The notes beneath the pieces were generated by a model, which was given only the letters and a program-made list of their open reading frames with translations, did not search any database and was not told the origin of the DNA. Positions 35,801-48,044 of a stretch of 64,000 nt of DNA are shown piece after piece (position 1 is the stretch's first letter; each line of letters begins with the position of its first letter). A program made the translations under genes and the position numbers. Source of the stretch: Marthasterias glacialis (Eukaryota > Echinodermata > Asteroidea > Forcipulatida > Asteriidae); NCBI GenBank assembly GCA_911728455.2, contig OU452227.1:11937110-12001109 (forward strand). The letters are read 5' to 3'.

Positions 35801-38800
35801 ATAATCTATTTGGAAGCCACAGCTAGACCTTGTTGTCGCTATGAGGCCTGAGTAGCTGCAGAACTACCCACTCCTCATTACAATCCCTCCATTAAGCTCT
35901 TAAGAAGATTTCCTTCTCGAGATTGAAGGAATGTAAGTATACACATACGTCAATGTAAGGGCCACGGTAGATGGACGCATCGTGTGGCTGTAAGACAGAC
36001 TCGTCTTTCAAATACACTGACAATTGATTTTACTTCAAAAATGTATTTTTATCCTCTTAATTTTTACCTTCGATGCTTCCTTTTTATCTTTTCAGCATTG
36101 AAGAAGTTCTTAAGTTGCTGCCACAAGAAACTTATTTAATTACTGCCAGAAGCCTGTGAGCTTTAAGGCCGGTTTGTTATGCCGAATGAAGTCATATAAG
36201 AAAATTAGTCTCAAATTTGCTGCGATCTTCGAAATATTACTCGTCCTTTGCTGAAAGTATTCATGAGTCCATTTTCCCAGCCTCTAAATTTGCTTGCAAA
36301 ATCTGAACATCCTTTTTGCTGCTTCGAAGAAGAAAAACAATGTGGTTTTCTTAAAACATATTTTTATATAACATTTTTACTGGTATCAATGTATTCCAAG
36401 GAAGTAAAAATTCAATCAGTCATGTGGCAAATTTGAATAACAATGTCAGAAAATCGCATCCCATTTTCACTCAGACATAAGTAAATATCGAAGGATGTTT
36501 TTCTCTCCCTCTCTCTCTCTCTAATTTAACGTACAATGTTGAATCTTCAGTTTCTATGAAACCTTGGCCTGGATTGTTGTTGTATAAACGGTGAGAATCC
36601 TGTCTATCGGGTACAGTCCATAACTGTCAAGTTTCGCGTGTACTCGAACAATTTGGTAACCAATGTTCCCATGTACAAAAGATTACTTTAAAGAGAGACT
36701 CCACGCAAGGTCGAGTTTAGTTTTGTGATTCACTCATTTTCCGATAGATAGAGTCCTCATATGGGGACAATTGCAAGTCTAAAACCTCACGTTAAAATGG
36801 TGTAAAATGCCTTTGTGTTTATAACCCTTCCAGTGCGAACTTTGTCAAAATCCGAAAACGTCAAATGAAAACGTCACATGTGAAATATAATAGATCTGTA
36901 CATTATTGTGTACGATTTTGTTTGTTTTGTTTTTCAGTTTATTCCTAAATTTCGATGATATTCAATCCAAGACGGCATTGAATTTCACCTTTTGACTGAC
37001 GTAAACATTTCTAAATTCTTGTTGATATCCAATGACGTCATGTTTGAAATTTCGCTCCGAAAGAGCATCAAATAAAATGACATTTTACACCATTTTAACG
37101 TGAGGTTGGAGACTTGTAATTTTGTTCCCTCTTTCAAAAGGCCTCTATCTATTGAAAAATGAGCGCATTAAAAAAACTGACTTTGACCTTGGAGTCCCTC
37201 TTTAATGCGTGCAGCTGACAAAGCTCACTCATGGTCATATACACGCGGGACTAGCCGAGTCACAGTCAGACAGTGACTATATCCATGGGCACGGGATGGA
37301 TGATCTTAACATTAGGTTGGTTTAGTACATTAAACAGTAACGATTCAGCGGCCTTTGGCAGAATTAGTGTCGTGTAAGTGGGAATTGAAAAGCAGTGTTC
37401 TAAATGTGTTATCTTAAGTCTGAAAACGTCAATACTTGACACTGTTCGATCAATAATAGTTTTTAGAAGGCAGTGTATACCTTTGGTAATTACTCCACAA
37501 TGACCATAAAAGCTTACTTGGTAAGAAGCAATGGAGAGCTGTCAGTAGTGTAAAACACCGTTAGAAACGTTGCCCATTGAAGTAATGTGGTTTTAAGAGA
37601 AAGAGATAATTTTCTGCTCAAAATTTTATGGTATGTATCTACAATTATAATATGATTGAAACAAACGTCTGGTTCCAAATACCGAAGGTATCCCTTGCCT
37701 TTAAGTTGGCACTGAAGTTGCATGGCCTGATTTTCGCAAATTAGAGATTGTTGTAACATTGCTTGTAGGTGGCCGATGGACATGAGATAATGTCGGGATT
37801 CCGAAAGTAACTTCTAATTAGTAATTAGATAAATAAAATGTTGTTAGTTTAATCTGAAACCTCTCTGGTTATAAAGTCCATTCCATAACCAATCCTCCAG
37901 AGAGTTTTTTTTCCGTTTGGAATGCAGTAAAGATCTCACGAATCACCGTTGCGTGTATCGATTGCCGCAAACAAAACAAGGCAGAAAGGAACATTATCAA
38001 ATTTTGAAGAAACAAAATCATCAACCGTTCGTTGTTGTTTTCACTAAAAACGAGACTGTCGAGTTTTATGACATTTTTAATCTAGTTGTATGGTGTACTT
38101 ATTGAAAATTAATGGATGAAAAAAAAGGTTTTGAATTTAAAGTAATTTTTTGTATTATTATTATATACATGCTCCCATACCACGCGTGATGAAAGGTTCT
38201 TTGCTGAGAGAACTCTGAAAATTTGCATCAACACTTTTCAGGGTTTCATGGTGTTTGCTTTGACCCCCACCCCACCCCACCCCAGTTAACAGGGTCAGTA
38301 TTGAAGGGGACAAACCTCTATAATCTTGGGGATACTGCCGTTTGACCACAGGGATCGCCTCATCACACACGGTCTCTGCCTTCCTGGATAACCCCTCGAT
38401 GTCCTCTCGGAAAGCCTTCAGCTTGGACTCATGGTCGAAATCAAGCTCAGCCAAAGCCGACTGCAATTGACCTACAAAAACAAAAGAAACTCTTTTAATC
38501 AGATTGCTAGATGGAGAACGGGAATCATGACGTAGATACATTGAGACATTACGTCATATACGATTAAATACATGATGTCCCTCTATTGAAGAATGGTAGA
38601 ACAGAGTCCAAAAATTGTGTTTTAATGGCGCCGTTAATTGGTTAACAACATATCACATGGCCAAAAGAATTCTCACAGGGATTGGACCGTTGACATTTAT
38701 ATAATTATGTTTAAATATGCCTTAAAGGTAAAACACAGTTCAATTCTCATACAATCATGTCCTAGCTCTATGTACAACCGACCAGTAAACAACTCATCAA

Positions 38801-41800
38801 GTTGTGTGGTCATGTTTTAGTGGGGAAAACGGTTTGTGTTTTAACAGGGATTTTGTTCACACTCTCATAATGTGCCATTTTTATTGTGGCGATCGAAATA
38901 AGCAACAGGTGTGTTCAGGTTCTTCAAATGCTATTTTCTTGACACTATTTCAGATATAAACTAGTGAGCTTTCAGATTGAAACATATAGAACCATGCAAA
39001 CAAAACAAATCACTATTCTGTACTTTTTCTTTTAGCTGATAATCAGCGTGGAATATTTTAGGCTTTTAGCGGTACCAAGATGGCGAACCTCAACTTGAAC
39101 ATCCCTCCAACCTATGAAAGGCCGATAATTGTCTGCTCGATCATCCATGGAGGCCGTTTTAAAAACCTTTTTTTTTTTTGCTTTAAGCAAGACACACACG
39201 TTTCTATCCCAACTCTATCCATCCAATAATGTTCCTCTCTGTAGTGCTCCAAGTGATGCATTTAGTCATTTAGCGAAGCCTCGTGCACCGAGGCGGAATT
39301 ACAGATAATCAACCGAGTTTGCGTGTTTAACATTGACAGTAGATCGCGCGAGATTAACACAGAATCTTAAGAGAACACAGTCTCTATGGACAGTTTAAAA
39401 CAGAGCTGTTGACCCAATTCACCTGACGTCATCACCCGCGTGTTACTCAGTGGCAATAATAGGGTTTCATTTTAGGGGCATAAATGGGGTGCACAATTTT
39501 TTTCTAGGGAGGCACTTCTGGCCAAATAAAACTGCAGTTTCGGTTTGCATTTTGTCATAAACAGTAATAAAGCCCCTTCTCAGCGCTCTTGTTATGCAGT
39601 TTAAAAAATGTATAAGATAACCTGCATGAAGGTAAAAACGAACACATTATATGTGTGTAAATAGAAACAAAAATTAAAAACATTAAAGTTACTTCATAAC
39701 AGCTTATAAAATGTAACATTTTATTCGGGTAATTTGTAATTTCAAAGATCCAGATTTCAATGGCACTCCGGGGGCACGTATATCAAAATTCGTTAATTTT
39801 ATTTTTCGTTTTATTTGGGGGCGCGTCCCCAGTGCCGCCCCCACCCACACCCACACCCCACCAACTTAGTTACGCCACTGGTGTTACTATGCAGTGTGCA
39901 TGTTAATATTCGGTCACGCGATGGTCAGGTAACTAAAAACTTCATGTGTGATCACAAAAACACAGTTTATATCGCTGAGGCATCAGTGACTATAGCTGAA
40001 GACGCTGGCGATCCACAGCGTTCAACGATTATCGTCGCCTGACAGACTGGAGCAAGTTCGGGTGGCGACTAGACTTGACTAGATCGACTAGACTAACCAG
40101 AAACCATAGAGCACAGGGAGATTGACCATATCGAACCATGCACTGGAGCATTGTCCATTGAGAGCTACGTCACTGATTACGGTTAGGTCTAGTCAAGTCT
40201 AGTCGCCCACCCGAACTTGCTCCTGTATAAACTGGCAAGTTGACTCTCAAAATGGTAGACCATGGGCAGACAGTAGCCGCTCGTGACGTCAATGCAAGGG
40301 GCCATATAGACCCGCTTCATGCTCTAGTTATTTTCGGCACATTTCCTATAAGAGGCCTGACTATTATTGCCATGCCTCAGTTTCGTCCCTGCGCCCATGT
40401 TTCGTCCGCACCTCTCATTAAAAAGGGGAAGAATAACATTTTTTCCCAGCCTCGGTTTGGTCAGTATGTTTTCGGCAACTCACTGCCAAAAAATAATATC
40501 CGGTGTCCTATAACTATTATTTTGGTTATCCTTTTAGGTGTTGCTTCAAAAGAAAGGAATTAGAGTCATCAAACAAAACGAGTTATTTGAAGAAAATACA
40601 AGTCACCTGACATATCAAAAATAAAATGAAAAGACAGAATACTCGGGTTGTGGATATATTTTCCGTATATATTTCGTAACTCTTAAAGATTGTTGTTTTT
40701 CCCAACACGTCAGCTGTACGTTTCGGTTCTTAAACTCAAGTAGTCTGGTACGTGTTTATGGATTGGAGTTGAACGGAAGGAACCTCGGAAGGCTAAGTGA
40801 TCCGCCTCGGGCAATTTTGCATTACTCACGGTATTACTGATCCTCGTCGTGTCAATGTTATAAGAGTATTCAAAGATACATCATACCATAGGTACGATGG
40901 CATCTTGTGTGTTACAATATTGGTGTCAAGTTGAAATAGCATTAATATCAGATATGTCTGCTACCTCACGATATCGTAATTGGATGAAAGTTGGTATCGC
41001 GATATTCGATATTGTGGTTTCGGCCAAGCATAATCTCATTGCAGTTGATATCAGAAAATTTCTTGACATATACTGTGAAAAGAAACTCCATCTTTTACAA
41101 GTTACAACTATAGCTTTGAGTGTAAAAATAAAACAAAATTTCAAGATTGTTATAACTGCATTCAAAAAGGTTGTTTTTTTTTCTTCAAAATAATTAACAT
41201 AGTATATAGCCCGAACCTTAAATCAACCAGACATAAACGTTGGCACTGAGCCAAACATCTACCCAATCCTAACCCTCATCTAAACCCTAAACTCTTATGC
41301 TTACCGTAACCCTAAACCTAAACTTTACCCTCAGTCTATACCCTCGCCCGAACTCTTGCCATAGAGTACTTGCACTTTTGTACATAATGCAACAGTAACT
41401 CTTTACAGCAGAGGGTCCAACTAAACTAAGCCTAACCATGTAACTCTTCTACGAAGATCTTACCCAAAGACCAGTTTGGAAAATATATCATCTTGGGAAT
41501 AGAAAGACTTGCCTATAAAGCCCTTCCTGACGTCACACGTAGCTACTGTCTGCCAAAGGTCTGCAATTTTGGCCGGGGAGCAAAATTGCATGTACAAAAT
41601 AATATGGTGACGTAAACGTGCGCGCGTCGCCTGAAATGCTGACTACAAAGTAAGGCCGTTTCCGAATTGGCAGCTACGGCTACGGCTGTTGCTAAGGGTG
41701 TTGCTACGGACGTCCAATACTTCAACGCATGATCACGCGGCGATCCAGCCGTAGCCGTAACCGTAGCCGCCATTTTGGACACAGCCCAACACACGTGGAA

Positions 41801-44800
41801 ACTGACACGGAATATGGCGGAACCAAGAATGATTGTGGGATCAGTTTAATTGGGTTTAGACCCTTTTGGTAAGTCATTGCCTCACACGCTTGCTTATCTG
41901 CTGTACGACCAATAATTATTTCCGCTACTTTGGGTTCCAAGCTGGCTTATGTTTAATCATCGCTAAAAAGCATTTCTTATGGCGCAAACTTTTAATTCTA
42001 GGAAGACATTAAGTCTTTGAAGGGCGTATGTAAAAGCCAAGTCCAATTATTAAACTGTTCTTGCACAAATCATCACAGAAAAACTAGACCAATGCAGCTC
42101 CCATGTGCTATGATCAGTGGAGCCAGTTTGTGTGAACTAGGTGTGGCTTACATCACGTTTAAAAACATGTATTCATCAAAATGTCATTCACAACGATGCA
42201 GCCATCTTATCTTTCTGTCATTTAATTCTATATAACCAAACTGAGGCATGTTGGGACAAACTAACTTGACCCACATTTTACAACTTGGGTCAGTTTTCCC
42301 TATTTCTTTTGCACACAAGGTTAAATCATGCTCGAATCACGATTGTTATGAACAATAATTATGACAAAAATTGTCAAAATGCTTAATTGTTATTATTTTT
42401 CGTCTATAGGAGAAGAGCACCTATAGACGAAACAATACATTAATCGAAACGTTGACTGCTACTACACCACTGACTCCTTTCAAAACCACACTATACGATA
42501 TATTTATCTCCATGATATCTCCGAAGTTTGAATTTTCATCATACAAAAATTCAAATTCTACTGATATATAGAATTTTTTTAAGTAATAAAAGCTAACTTC
42601 CCCAAAATAATAATGCACCGGGTCGTTATGCAAGCATTCGCCGAACTGATACCCAAGGCAGCTGCTGGCTTGTCGTCTCAGTTGCATGGTAGGCCCAAAC
42701 CGCGGTTTTATTTCAACCAAGAGACTTCATTTTGAACACGGTGTATAATTATCATGTCCATATAACTGACAGGCTTTGACGAAAGAGCCTCATCGTATAA
42801 CTGATCAAATGTCCAGTTAAAGGCAACCTGCACCGTTAAATCTTCTTTAAAACGACAGACTATAGTATACACAGTCGATTATGGTTCTCCAATTTTGCAA
42901 ACTACCAAACGTTTTCAGTATCCATGGTTTTTCTTTTACGGGGAAGGACGTTGGCAGATCGTCTGTAACCCTCTGGTTACTTACATTTTGGGCGTCTCGC
43001 ATTTTCGACGTAATGTAGACGTTGTATGTCATCTCCCTCTTGTCCAAACTACGCTTTTGGGTTGTAGTTTTTTCTCGCCCTCCTTTTCCACTTTATTTCA
43101 AGAAAAACAACATAATTTTTTTATTTAATTTTCAAAAGCCTACCATCATTCCAAGTGACATGTCTCAATTTCAAGAAACAAATTAAAAATTAGTGACCTT
43201 TGGTAATTTTCTTTGACACAAAAACTCACCCTTTTTAAGGAAACTGTTTAGAGCGGTTATGATTTTTTGGTGTTGATTGCTTGCGTGGTCTTCACGTTTT
43301 TGTTTGGTTTGGGTTTTTTTCCTCCTATTTTTTCACAATCGGTTCAGGCAGAAACGTTATAACTCTTCGCGTGGGAAAACATCTTTCGGCGAGAGGTAGG
43401 CAAATGTTACAACTACACATTGCAATTTGTCTCAGTATTGTAATCGTTTTTAAAAATTCAGAATTGCCATCCCCTTTAACGGCTTCTCAAAACAGGATGG
43501 ACATCATCAAAGCTAAGCCGTAGACGGTTCAGATTTCACCCGAGCAATCTCAGCGTTTTTCCTGAACGTATCAAATTAGTGTCGCATTTCAACACGACAG
43601 AAATTGTGTCGATGTCAAACAAGAAATAGAGACGGAGATATCATCGCGTTAGATTCACTGGGTTTATATCTACAACTGCATAACCAACCGGGAGAGAAGC
43701 ATGTAACTTAATTAAGAGAACTCTTTTTTATGGAATGAAGATCAAGTCGCAGATGCGGTAACGCACCTGTTCCATAGTCAAGAACTGCCCGAAATCTCTG
43801 CTTTAAAGGTAAACCTCCATTGGGTTTTGGAAGAGTACAAATTTAAAATTATCAATAAACACACATCAAACAACAAACCCTGTGAAAATTTCATCAAATT
43901 GTAATGGTCACTTTTTACAAAAGCCCAAAAAACACGTTTTGTTAGTGGTTTTGTCAGAAATTTTGTGCGCGATTGCTGCTATCGAAATAAGCAACGATGA
44001 TGTATTTATGTTGTTTATTTATTTACTTTTTTAAGGGGGTGACTTCAAAATGCTTTTTTCTGGACATTGGCAGTATTTCAGATAGAAAGTGTTTCTTTGG
44101 AGGATTTGGTGTTGGACTTGGATTTGGCTAGGTGTAAGCTTTTTAATCAATCATTGAAACGATTCATTCTTTTTTTTAATCACTAATCACATTCTCTACG
44201 TTGTCTTCAAAGCAGTTACGTGCGTATCTTATTATGTTTTTGTTTGCATCCATTTTAAAAGTTGGGGGAAATTGCAGCTTAGTTCATTTAAAACGGGTTC
44301 GAACAAGCAGGACAAAAATATTCGTTGGTTTATATACAATCATATTAAATGGGTTGAGCACAGAAAATTTGGCTGATGTCGGACTCGAACCCGCGACCTC
44401 TCGAATATATGTGTACCTATAATGTAACGTTCTCTCTAAAGCAAATGTTTTAAGAATTGGGATTTGTATTTAATTAATGAACAACAACATTAGTTTCAAT
44501 CTGAAAACTCAAAGATTATTTCTTCTGTACCTGTACTGATCCTCCAGTAAAACACTTGTGTCTCAAATACTGTCAAATTCGATGGAATATCATTTAAAGA
44601 CTTCACAAATACAGAATTCAATCAAATTCCCACAAGTTGGTTGTTGGTGTGTTTATTGAAAACGAGGATAGGAATTTGTTTAGTTGTCATTTTGTAAATT
44701 TCCCCCTCCCTTTTATAAAAAAACATAAATTAGATGATAAATATCATCCAAATTACCATACAGGTAACCCTTAAGAGTCTTAATTTGATTGTACAGAAAG

Positions 44801-45445
44801 AAGCCCGGAGCAACACAAATTCCATTCAGAATTCATGAATATTGAGTTGGTAAAACACACAAAACACTTTAAGTCAAAAACAAACTCTTTACCAGGCGGC
44901 ATTTTACAAATTTTGAGTATTTTGTTGTTGTTGGCTTTTTTGTTCTTATCGTGTAACCCTTTCTCTCCTGAAGGCTATAGGATGAAAACATGATTAAAAT
45001 GCTCACCAAAATGTGTTTAATAGTTGAAAACACAAGCACAATATAAATACAGTTAAGTTTTCTTTGAATTGTAATTCAATGAATTTCAACAGCTTCGGCA
45101 AAACTGTTTCAACGGAGGATTACTAAAATATGAGAATTTTGTTGACGCTGACCAACTATTAGATGGTTGAAATTAACAACTAGATTGGTAAAATGAACAT
45201 TATCCCATGAACACAAAATAACCCTTAAAACCCCGTGAGGCCTTACTCTGAGCGATCCGGACTCCGACCACAGCGTCTAAATTCACCTCGCCGTATTCCC
45301 GAGCGAAGAACCCTATTGCCCCCTTAAGGGCGCTCACCACACTCCACGATAGGTCCTCACACGAAGCTCCATTACATCTACGAGAACAAACTATCGCTGG
45401 GATTATCACAACCATCCACTTAAGCATACCTAGACATATCGCCAT
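29809..45445 (-). CDS. C16orf89: C16orf89-like secreted protein (UPF0764, DUF4735)
   Basis: Seven exons in transcript order: 45445-45247, 38471-38316, 33996-33834, 33089-32981, 32735-32570, 31775-31641, 29930-29809 (stop included). All phases agree and give 350 codons, so a 349-residue protein, close to the 361-402 residues I recall for vertebrate members. Residues 1-20 are a signal peptide starting MAICLGMLKWMVVIIPAIVC. Family landmarks follow in order: VNLDAVVGVRI, LTDKCISELLGTQ, a CW with VMTPRGYHSYSLTHQILYF, then GC, SLMDGFCSDV, DLFMEQ, LCGLMGYEDFFRLPWLQAVL and SWQ..SGCF. The vertebrate protein is secreted and thyroid-expressed, with no established activity, so none is assigned. The ATG at 45445 was chosen because the preceding codon is GTG. 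The donor of exon 3 (GTTCGT) is weak. Introns are 0.2-6.8 kb and loaded with small transposons. The gene appears intact. Confidence 0.9.
31183..31548. mobile_element. TTTAAAGGC-ended non-autonomous element, complete copy
   Basis: It begins TTTAAAGGCAAAATACAGGA with TTGGTA next, and ends with the inverted match TACCATTCCTATATTTTACC followed by TTTAA. The interior matches the element at the left edge of the window. It lies in intron 6 of the C16orf89-like gene. No protein is encoded. Confidence 0.75.
33459..33696. mobile_element. hAT-type MITE (CAGCGGCGTAGCCA ends)
   Basis: The 238-bp element begins CAGCGGCGTAGCCAGGA and ends TGGCCACGCCGCTG, an inverted pair. It is flanked by CAAACAGG and CACACAGG, an 8-bp target duplication with one mismatch. 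An 8-bp duplication with CAG-type ends fits the hAT superfamily. The interior is rich in G and C runs. Confidence 0.8.
34627..34852. mobile_element. Degenerate hAT-type MITE copy
   Basis: Ends AAGCGGCATAGCCACG and CCCCGCCGCTT resemble the element at 33,459, and a G-run with GGGGCACGTGCCCC lies inside. No clear target duplication was found, so the copy is older or the ends have been lost. Confidence 0.6.
36688..37205. mobile_element. Inverted-repeat element with arms of about 125 bp
   Basis: The left arm starts TTAAAGAGAGACTCCACGCA and the right arm ends GGAGTCCCTCTTTAA. The arms also share GATAGATAGAG/CTCTATCTAT and ACCTCACGTTAAAATGGTGT in inverse order. The centre (about 270 bp) is unrelated to the arms. 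It is in intron 2 of the C16orf89-like gene, with no coding capacity. Confidence 0.8.
37465..37704. mobile_element. Short TTTAAAGGC-type MITE
   Basis: It begins AGAAGGCAGTGTATACCTTT with GGTAATTACT, and ends with ATACCGAAGGTATCCCTTGC followed by CTTTAA, the inverted counterpart. It is the same end type as the elements at 1-178, 31,183 and 48,045 but shorter and with a different interior. Confidence 0.75.
39448..39880. mobile_element. hAT-type MITE with perfect 8-bp target duplication
   Basis: The 433-bp element begins CAGTGGC and ends GTTACGCCACTG. Both sides are flanked by GTGTTACT (39,440-39,447 and 39,881-39,888), a perfect 8-bp target duplication. Its interior, with TTAGGGGCA and GGCC.AATAAAACTG.AGTT, matches the element at 52,562. 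No transposase is encoded. Confidence 0.88.
40049..40223. mobile_element. Inverted-repeat element (GGAGCAAGTTCGGGTGG ends)
   Basis: The 175-bp element has inverted ends of about 36 bp: GGAGCAAGTTCGGGTGGCGA at the left and the matching CCCACCCGAACTTGCTCC at the right, with CTAGACTTGACTAGA inside them. The near-perfect arms suggest a fairly young copy. The family is unknown. Confidence 0.8.
41652..41788. mobile_element. MITE with AAGGCCGT ... ACGGCTACGGCT ends
   Basis: The left arm is AAGGCCGTTTCCGAATTGGC with AGCTACGGCTACGGCT. The right arm is the inverted AGCCGTAGCCGTAACCGTAG with CCATTTTGGACACAGCC. A related pair of arms is at 61,757-61,878 and a single half is at 26,319. Confidence 0.72.
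44372..44403 (-). repeat. tRNA-like 3' half (SINE or tRNA fragment)
   Basis: On the minus strand the sequence AGGTCGCGGGTTCGAGTCCG has a good RNA polymerase III B-box (GGTTCGAGTCC) preceded by AGGTC, as in a tRNA variable loop and T arm. No matching 5' half was found, so it is not called as a tRNA gene. It is most likely a tRNA-derived SINE remnant. Confidence 0.55.
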
Positions 45446-45699
45446 CACAGGAATAAATTTCCTGTTTTTGTTTCACTTGGCAAAACAACGACACTTAATT
45501 CCCCCCAAACAAATATTGTCAAAATGTTTGTATTTTAGTCTCAAGCCTGTTGGTGAGGCGTCGATGTCTACTCCACAATCGATACGCTCCATAAAAAGCT
45601 GTATATCTTCACAGTATGTAAATTATGCTAATGGTACACCGCGACTGGCCAGTGGCTCTACATGTGACTCATGACATCACTATAAATATTATTTCATTC

Positions 45700-46050
45700 C
45701 AAACTTCTAGTTGGATTTCATTTCATTTGCATATTTCAAAATATCTCAGCGATGCAACTGATAGGTCAGTTACTACCCATGTGACTATTGACATCAGTTA
45801 CTGAATACGTAAATCGTACAGAAGCCAAAATTAAGGTGACACATCAAAACATGCAAAATTATACTTTAGTCAGAAAATGCCTGTTTGTTATTTTGTTACG
45901 TTAATTTGACTAATCAGGATCCGTTTATAGCCAGACTTGTTCAGAGATGTTTTAGTTCCAAGCCAAATATTTTTTCCACCGATACGTGCGCGATTCTAGC
46001 AGCGAATATTTTGTTAAATGTTTTTAAAATTCAATAGTTTGGAATAATTG
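45700..46050. other. Upstream flank of the C16orf89-like gene, no gene seen
   Basis: AT-rich 5' flank. No conserved promoter element or coding exon was recognised on either strand. Confidence 0.4.
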
Positions 46051-46524
46051 TTATTTTAAAGACTTTTATAAAATAATATTATAATTCTACAAAAGAGATT
46101 TGCAGAGCGAGGTTTCGGTCCTCAGACCTCAGGATTATTGGCCCAGCACGCTTCCACTGTGCCACTCTATTTGCTTAGAAGTTGTTAAGAAAGATTTCCC
46201 CGGAAAATGTACTCATTGTGTTTAATTTCAATTTTGTTATCTTTTTTTTAATTAGATTCATGGGATGTCAGAGTAAGGTTTCGATAACCAATAGGGCCGA
46301 GATTCTAATTTAGAACAAATAATAATAATAATAATAACAAAATTGAAATTAAACTCAATGAATACATTTTTCCGGGGAAATCTTTCTTAACAACTTCTAA
46401 GCAAATAGAGTGGCACAGTGGAAGCGTGCTGGGCCAATAATCCTGAGGTCTGAGGACCGAAACCTCGCTCTGCAAATCTCTTTTGTAGAGTTATAATATT
46501 ATTTTATAAAAGTCTTTAAAATAA
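46051..46524. repeat. Large inverted repeat containing two initiator-tRNA-Met-like sequences
   Basis: Arms of about 190 bp (46,051-46,240 and 46,335-46,524) are inverted copies around a loop of about 94 bp. Each arm holds the same 74-bp tRNA-like stretch, at 46,102-46,175 (minus) and 46,400-46,473 (plus), identical over its whole length. It reads GAGTGGCACAGTGGAAGCGT, then GCTGGGCC, then AATAATCC, then AGGTC, then GACCGAAACCTC. This follows eukaryotic initiator tRNA-Met closely, including A-box and B-box positions. The anticodon would be AAT instead of CAT and the anticodon stem is imperfect. It is a pair of tRNA-derived retroposons or a tRNA-derived palindrome, not functional tRNA genes. Confidence 0.8.
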
Positions 46525-46689
46525 ATGTCATCAGGTCACTCTGCTTGCTTAGAAATCGTTAAGAATAATTTCGAAAAGTAGCTTACGTACCATTTTAATC
46601 TCAAAATAGAACAAAACAAAAAACAATGTGCTTGTCGTTTGTTTCTCTTTCTTTTTGTTCATAGTAAGTTTCCACGACTTGAACAACAG

Positions 46690-46736
46690 AGATCGGCAGA
46701 TAACCCGGGTCGGGAATCGGAACCTCCCTCTCCACT
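46690..46736 (+). repeat. Further initiator-tRNA-like 3' fragment
   Basis: The segment with GATAACCCGGGTCGGGAATC, then GGAACCTCCCTCTCC, keeps the spacing of an initiator tRNA anticodon 3' side, variable loop and T arm. It lies about 220 bp from the inverted pair. It is more diverged, and the match is by eye. Confidence 0.4.
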
Positions 46737-48044
46737 AATTCTTCCACTGAAGGATATAGTGACATAAAAGTTGTACTTTCTTTTGCCTTAATTTTCCTTT
46801 CGCTTGTTTTGTTATTTCTCACTCAATTTCAGTCGTAGTTAAAAATGTTTTCCATTGAGCTGCAGAGCTGAAGAGCGCCCTCTTTGACGAACCTCAATCC
46901 AGGAATTAAATGCTGATTAAAATCCGTGATTGGCGTAACTTTGTTTTGCCTCATTAATGAAGTTTGCTATGGTTTCTTCTGATTCTTTGTCATCTGCATT
47001 CCATTATGAACGTTATAGTGGCTGTGAAAAATGTTTGTGTATATGTCTTTATTAATTATTTTGTTTCCGACCGCTTTTCTGGTGAATCGGTCACAAACAT
47101 TATTCATTTACCTTGGCTGGTGGCCCCATGTTTCTGCTAAAAAGCAAAACACTGTGGGTGTACCACACTAAATAGGCTCCTACAGTTTTCTTTTCAATTC
47201 TTAGTAGATTAGCCGTTGAGAATTTTTGGTAGGCTGATCCAAAATAAAAAAAACACCCCTGAACGAGTAAACTGGCCAGACATCATCTTGGAAAAAATTA
47301 CCCTACACTGTTTAGCAAAATAGGACCGATTTTTATAGTGTCAGTCAACCCAAAATGCTCCAGGTTGTAAGTCAACAACCCCAGGGGCACAATGTTGGAC
47401 CATTTTTCAACAATCCATAAAAGCAAATCTTGGATTTACAGAAAAAGTTCTGGGTTTACTTTTAATTAATGAAGCTCGGTGCATGGATTTCTCTCTATAG
47501 ATATAAACGCGTTTAGATATTAAACGTTTGGTTTTACCATAGAGCTCTATGGTTTTACAGTGTATGTTGTGTAGTGCACCCCTATACAATGCACTGCTCG
47601 CAAAGGTGTTGCAGCGCCCTCTTTCGAAATTTCATTTTATAAGCCAATATCAAGTTTCTTTAGTTCGCTATTAAACTCTTAAATTATGACAAAGTTGGTC
47701 CTCGTGTTAAATGTCCCACCTCCTAAAACACAGGACTGAGTTCATCTGTTATAGGAATTTCATGCATTTCTTTATAGTTGGGAAATGCAGACGAACTCAT
47801 GGAGTCACATGTAGACTCAAAACGTAGTGAGGTCAGTTGATTTATTTATTATCATTTTTTCATCACTCATATCGAATAAATTATGCGGGAAGGAGAGTTT
47901 ATGATTATAAATTCCACTTCTTCACATACAAAATGAAATGAGGAGTCCGACGTCTGATATATGGTACTTAACCTGGAGCATACAAGCATGACAAATAAAC
48001 TAGTCAGATTGCTTATTAACTATGATTTGTGTCTTGCCTGGGTG
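46737..48044. other. Intergenic stretch, no gene seen
   Basis: Mixed AT-rich sequence. No coding exon or structured repeat was recognised on either strand. Confidence 0.45.

Noticed and set aside
46102-46473. Two functional initiator tRNA genes
   Set aside because: The anticodon would be AAT, the anticodon stem is mismatched and the acceptor 5' side carries an insertion. They are treated as tRNA-derived repeats.
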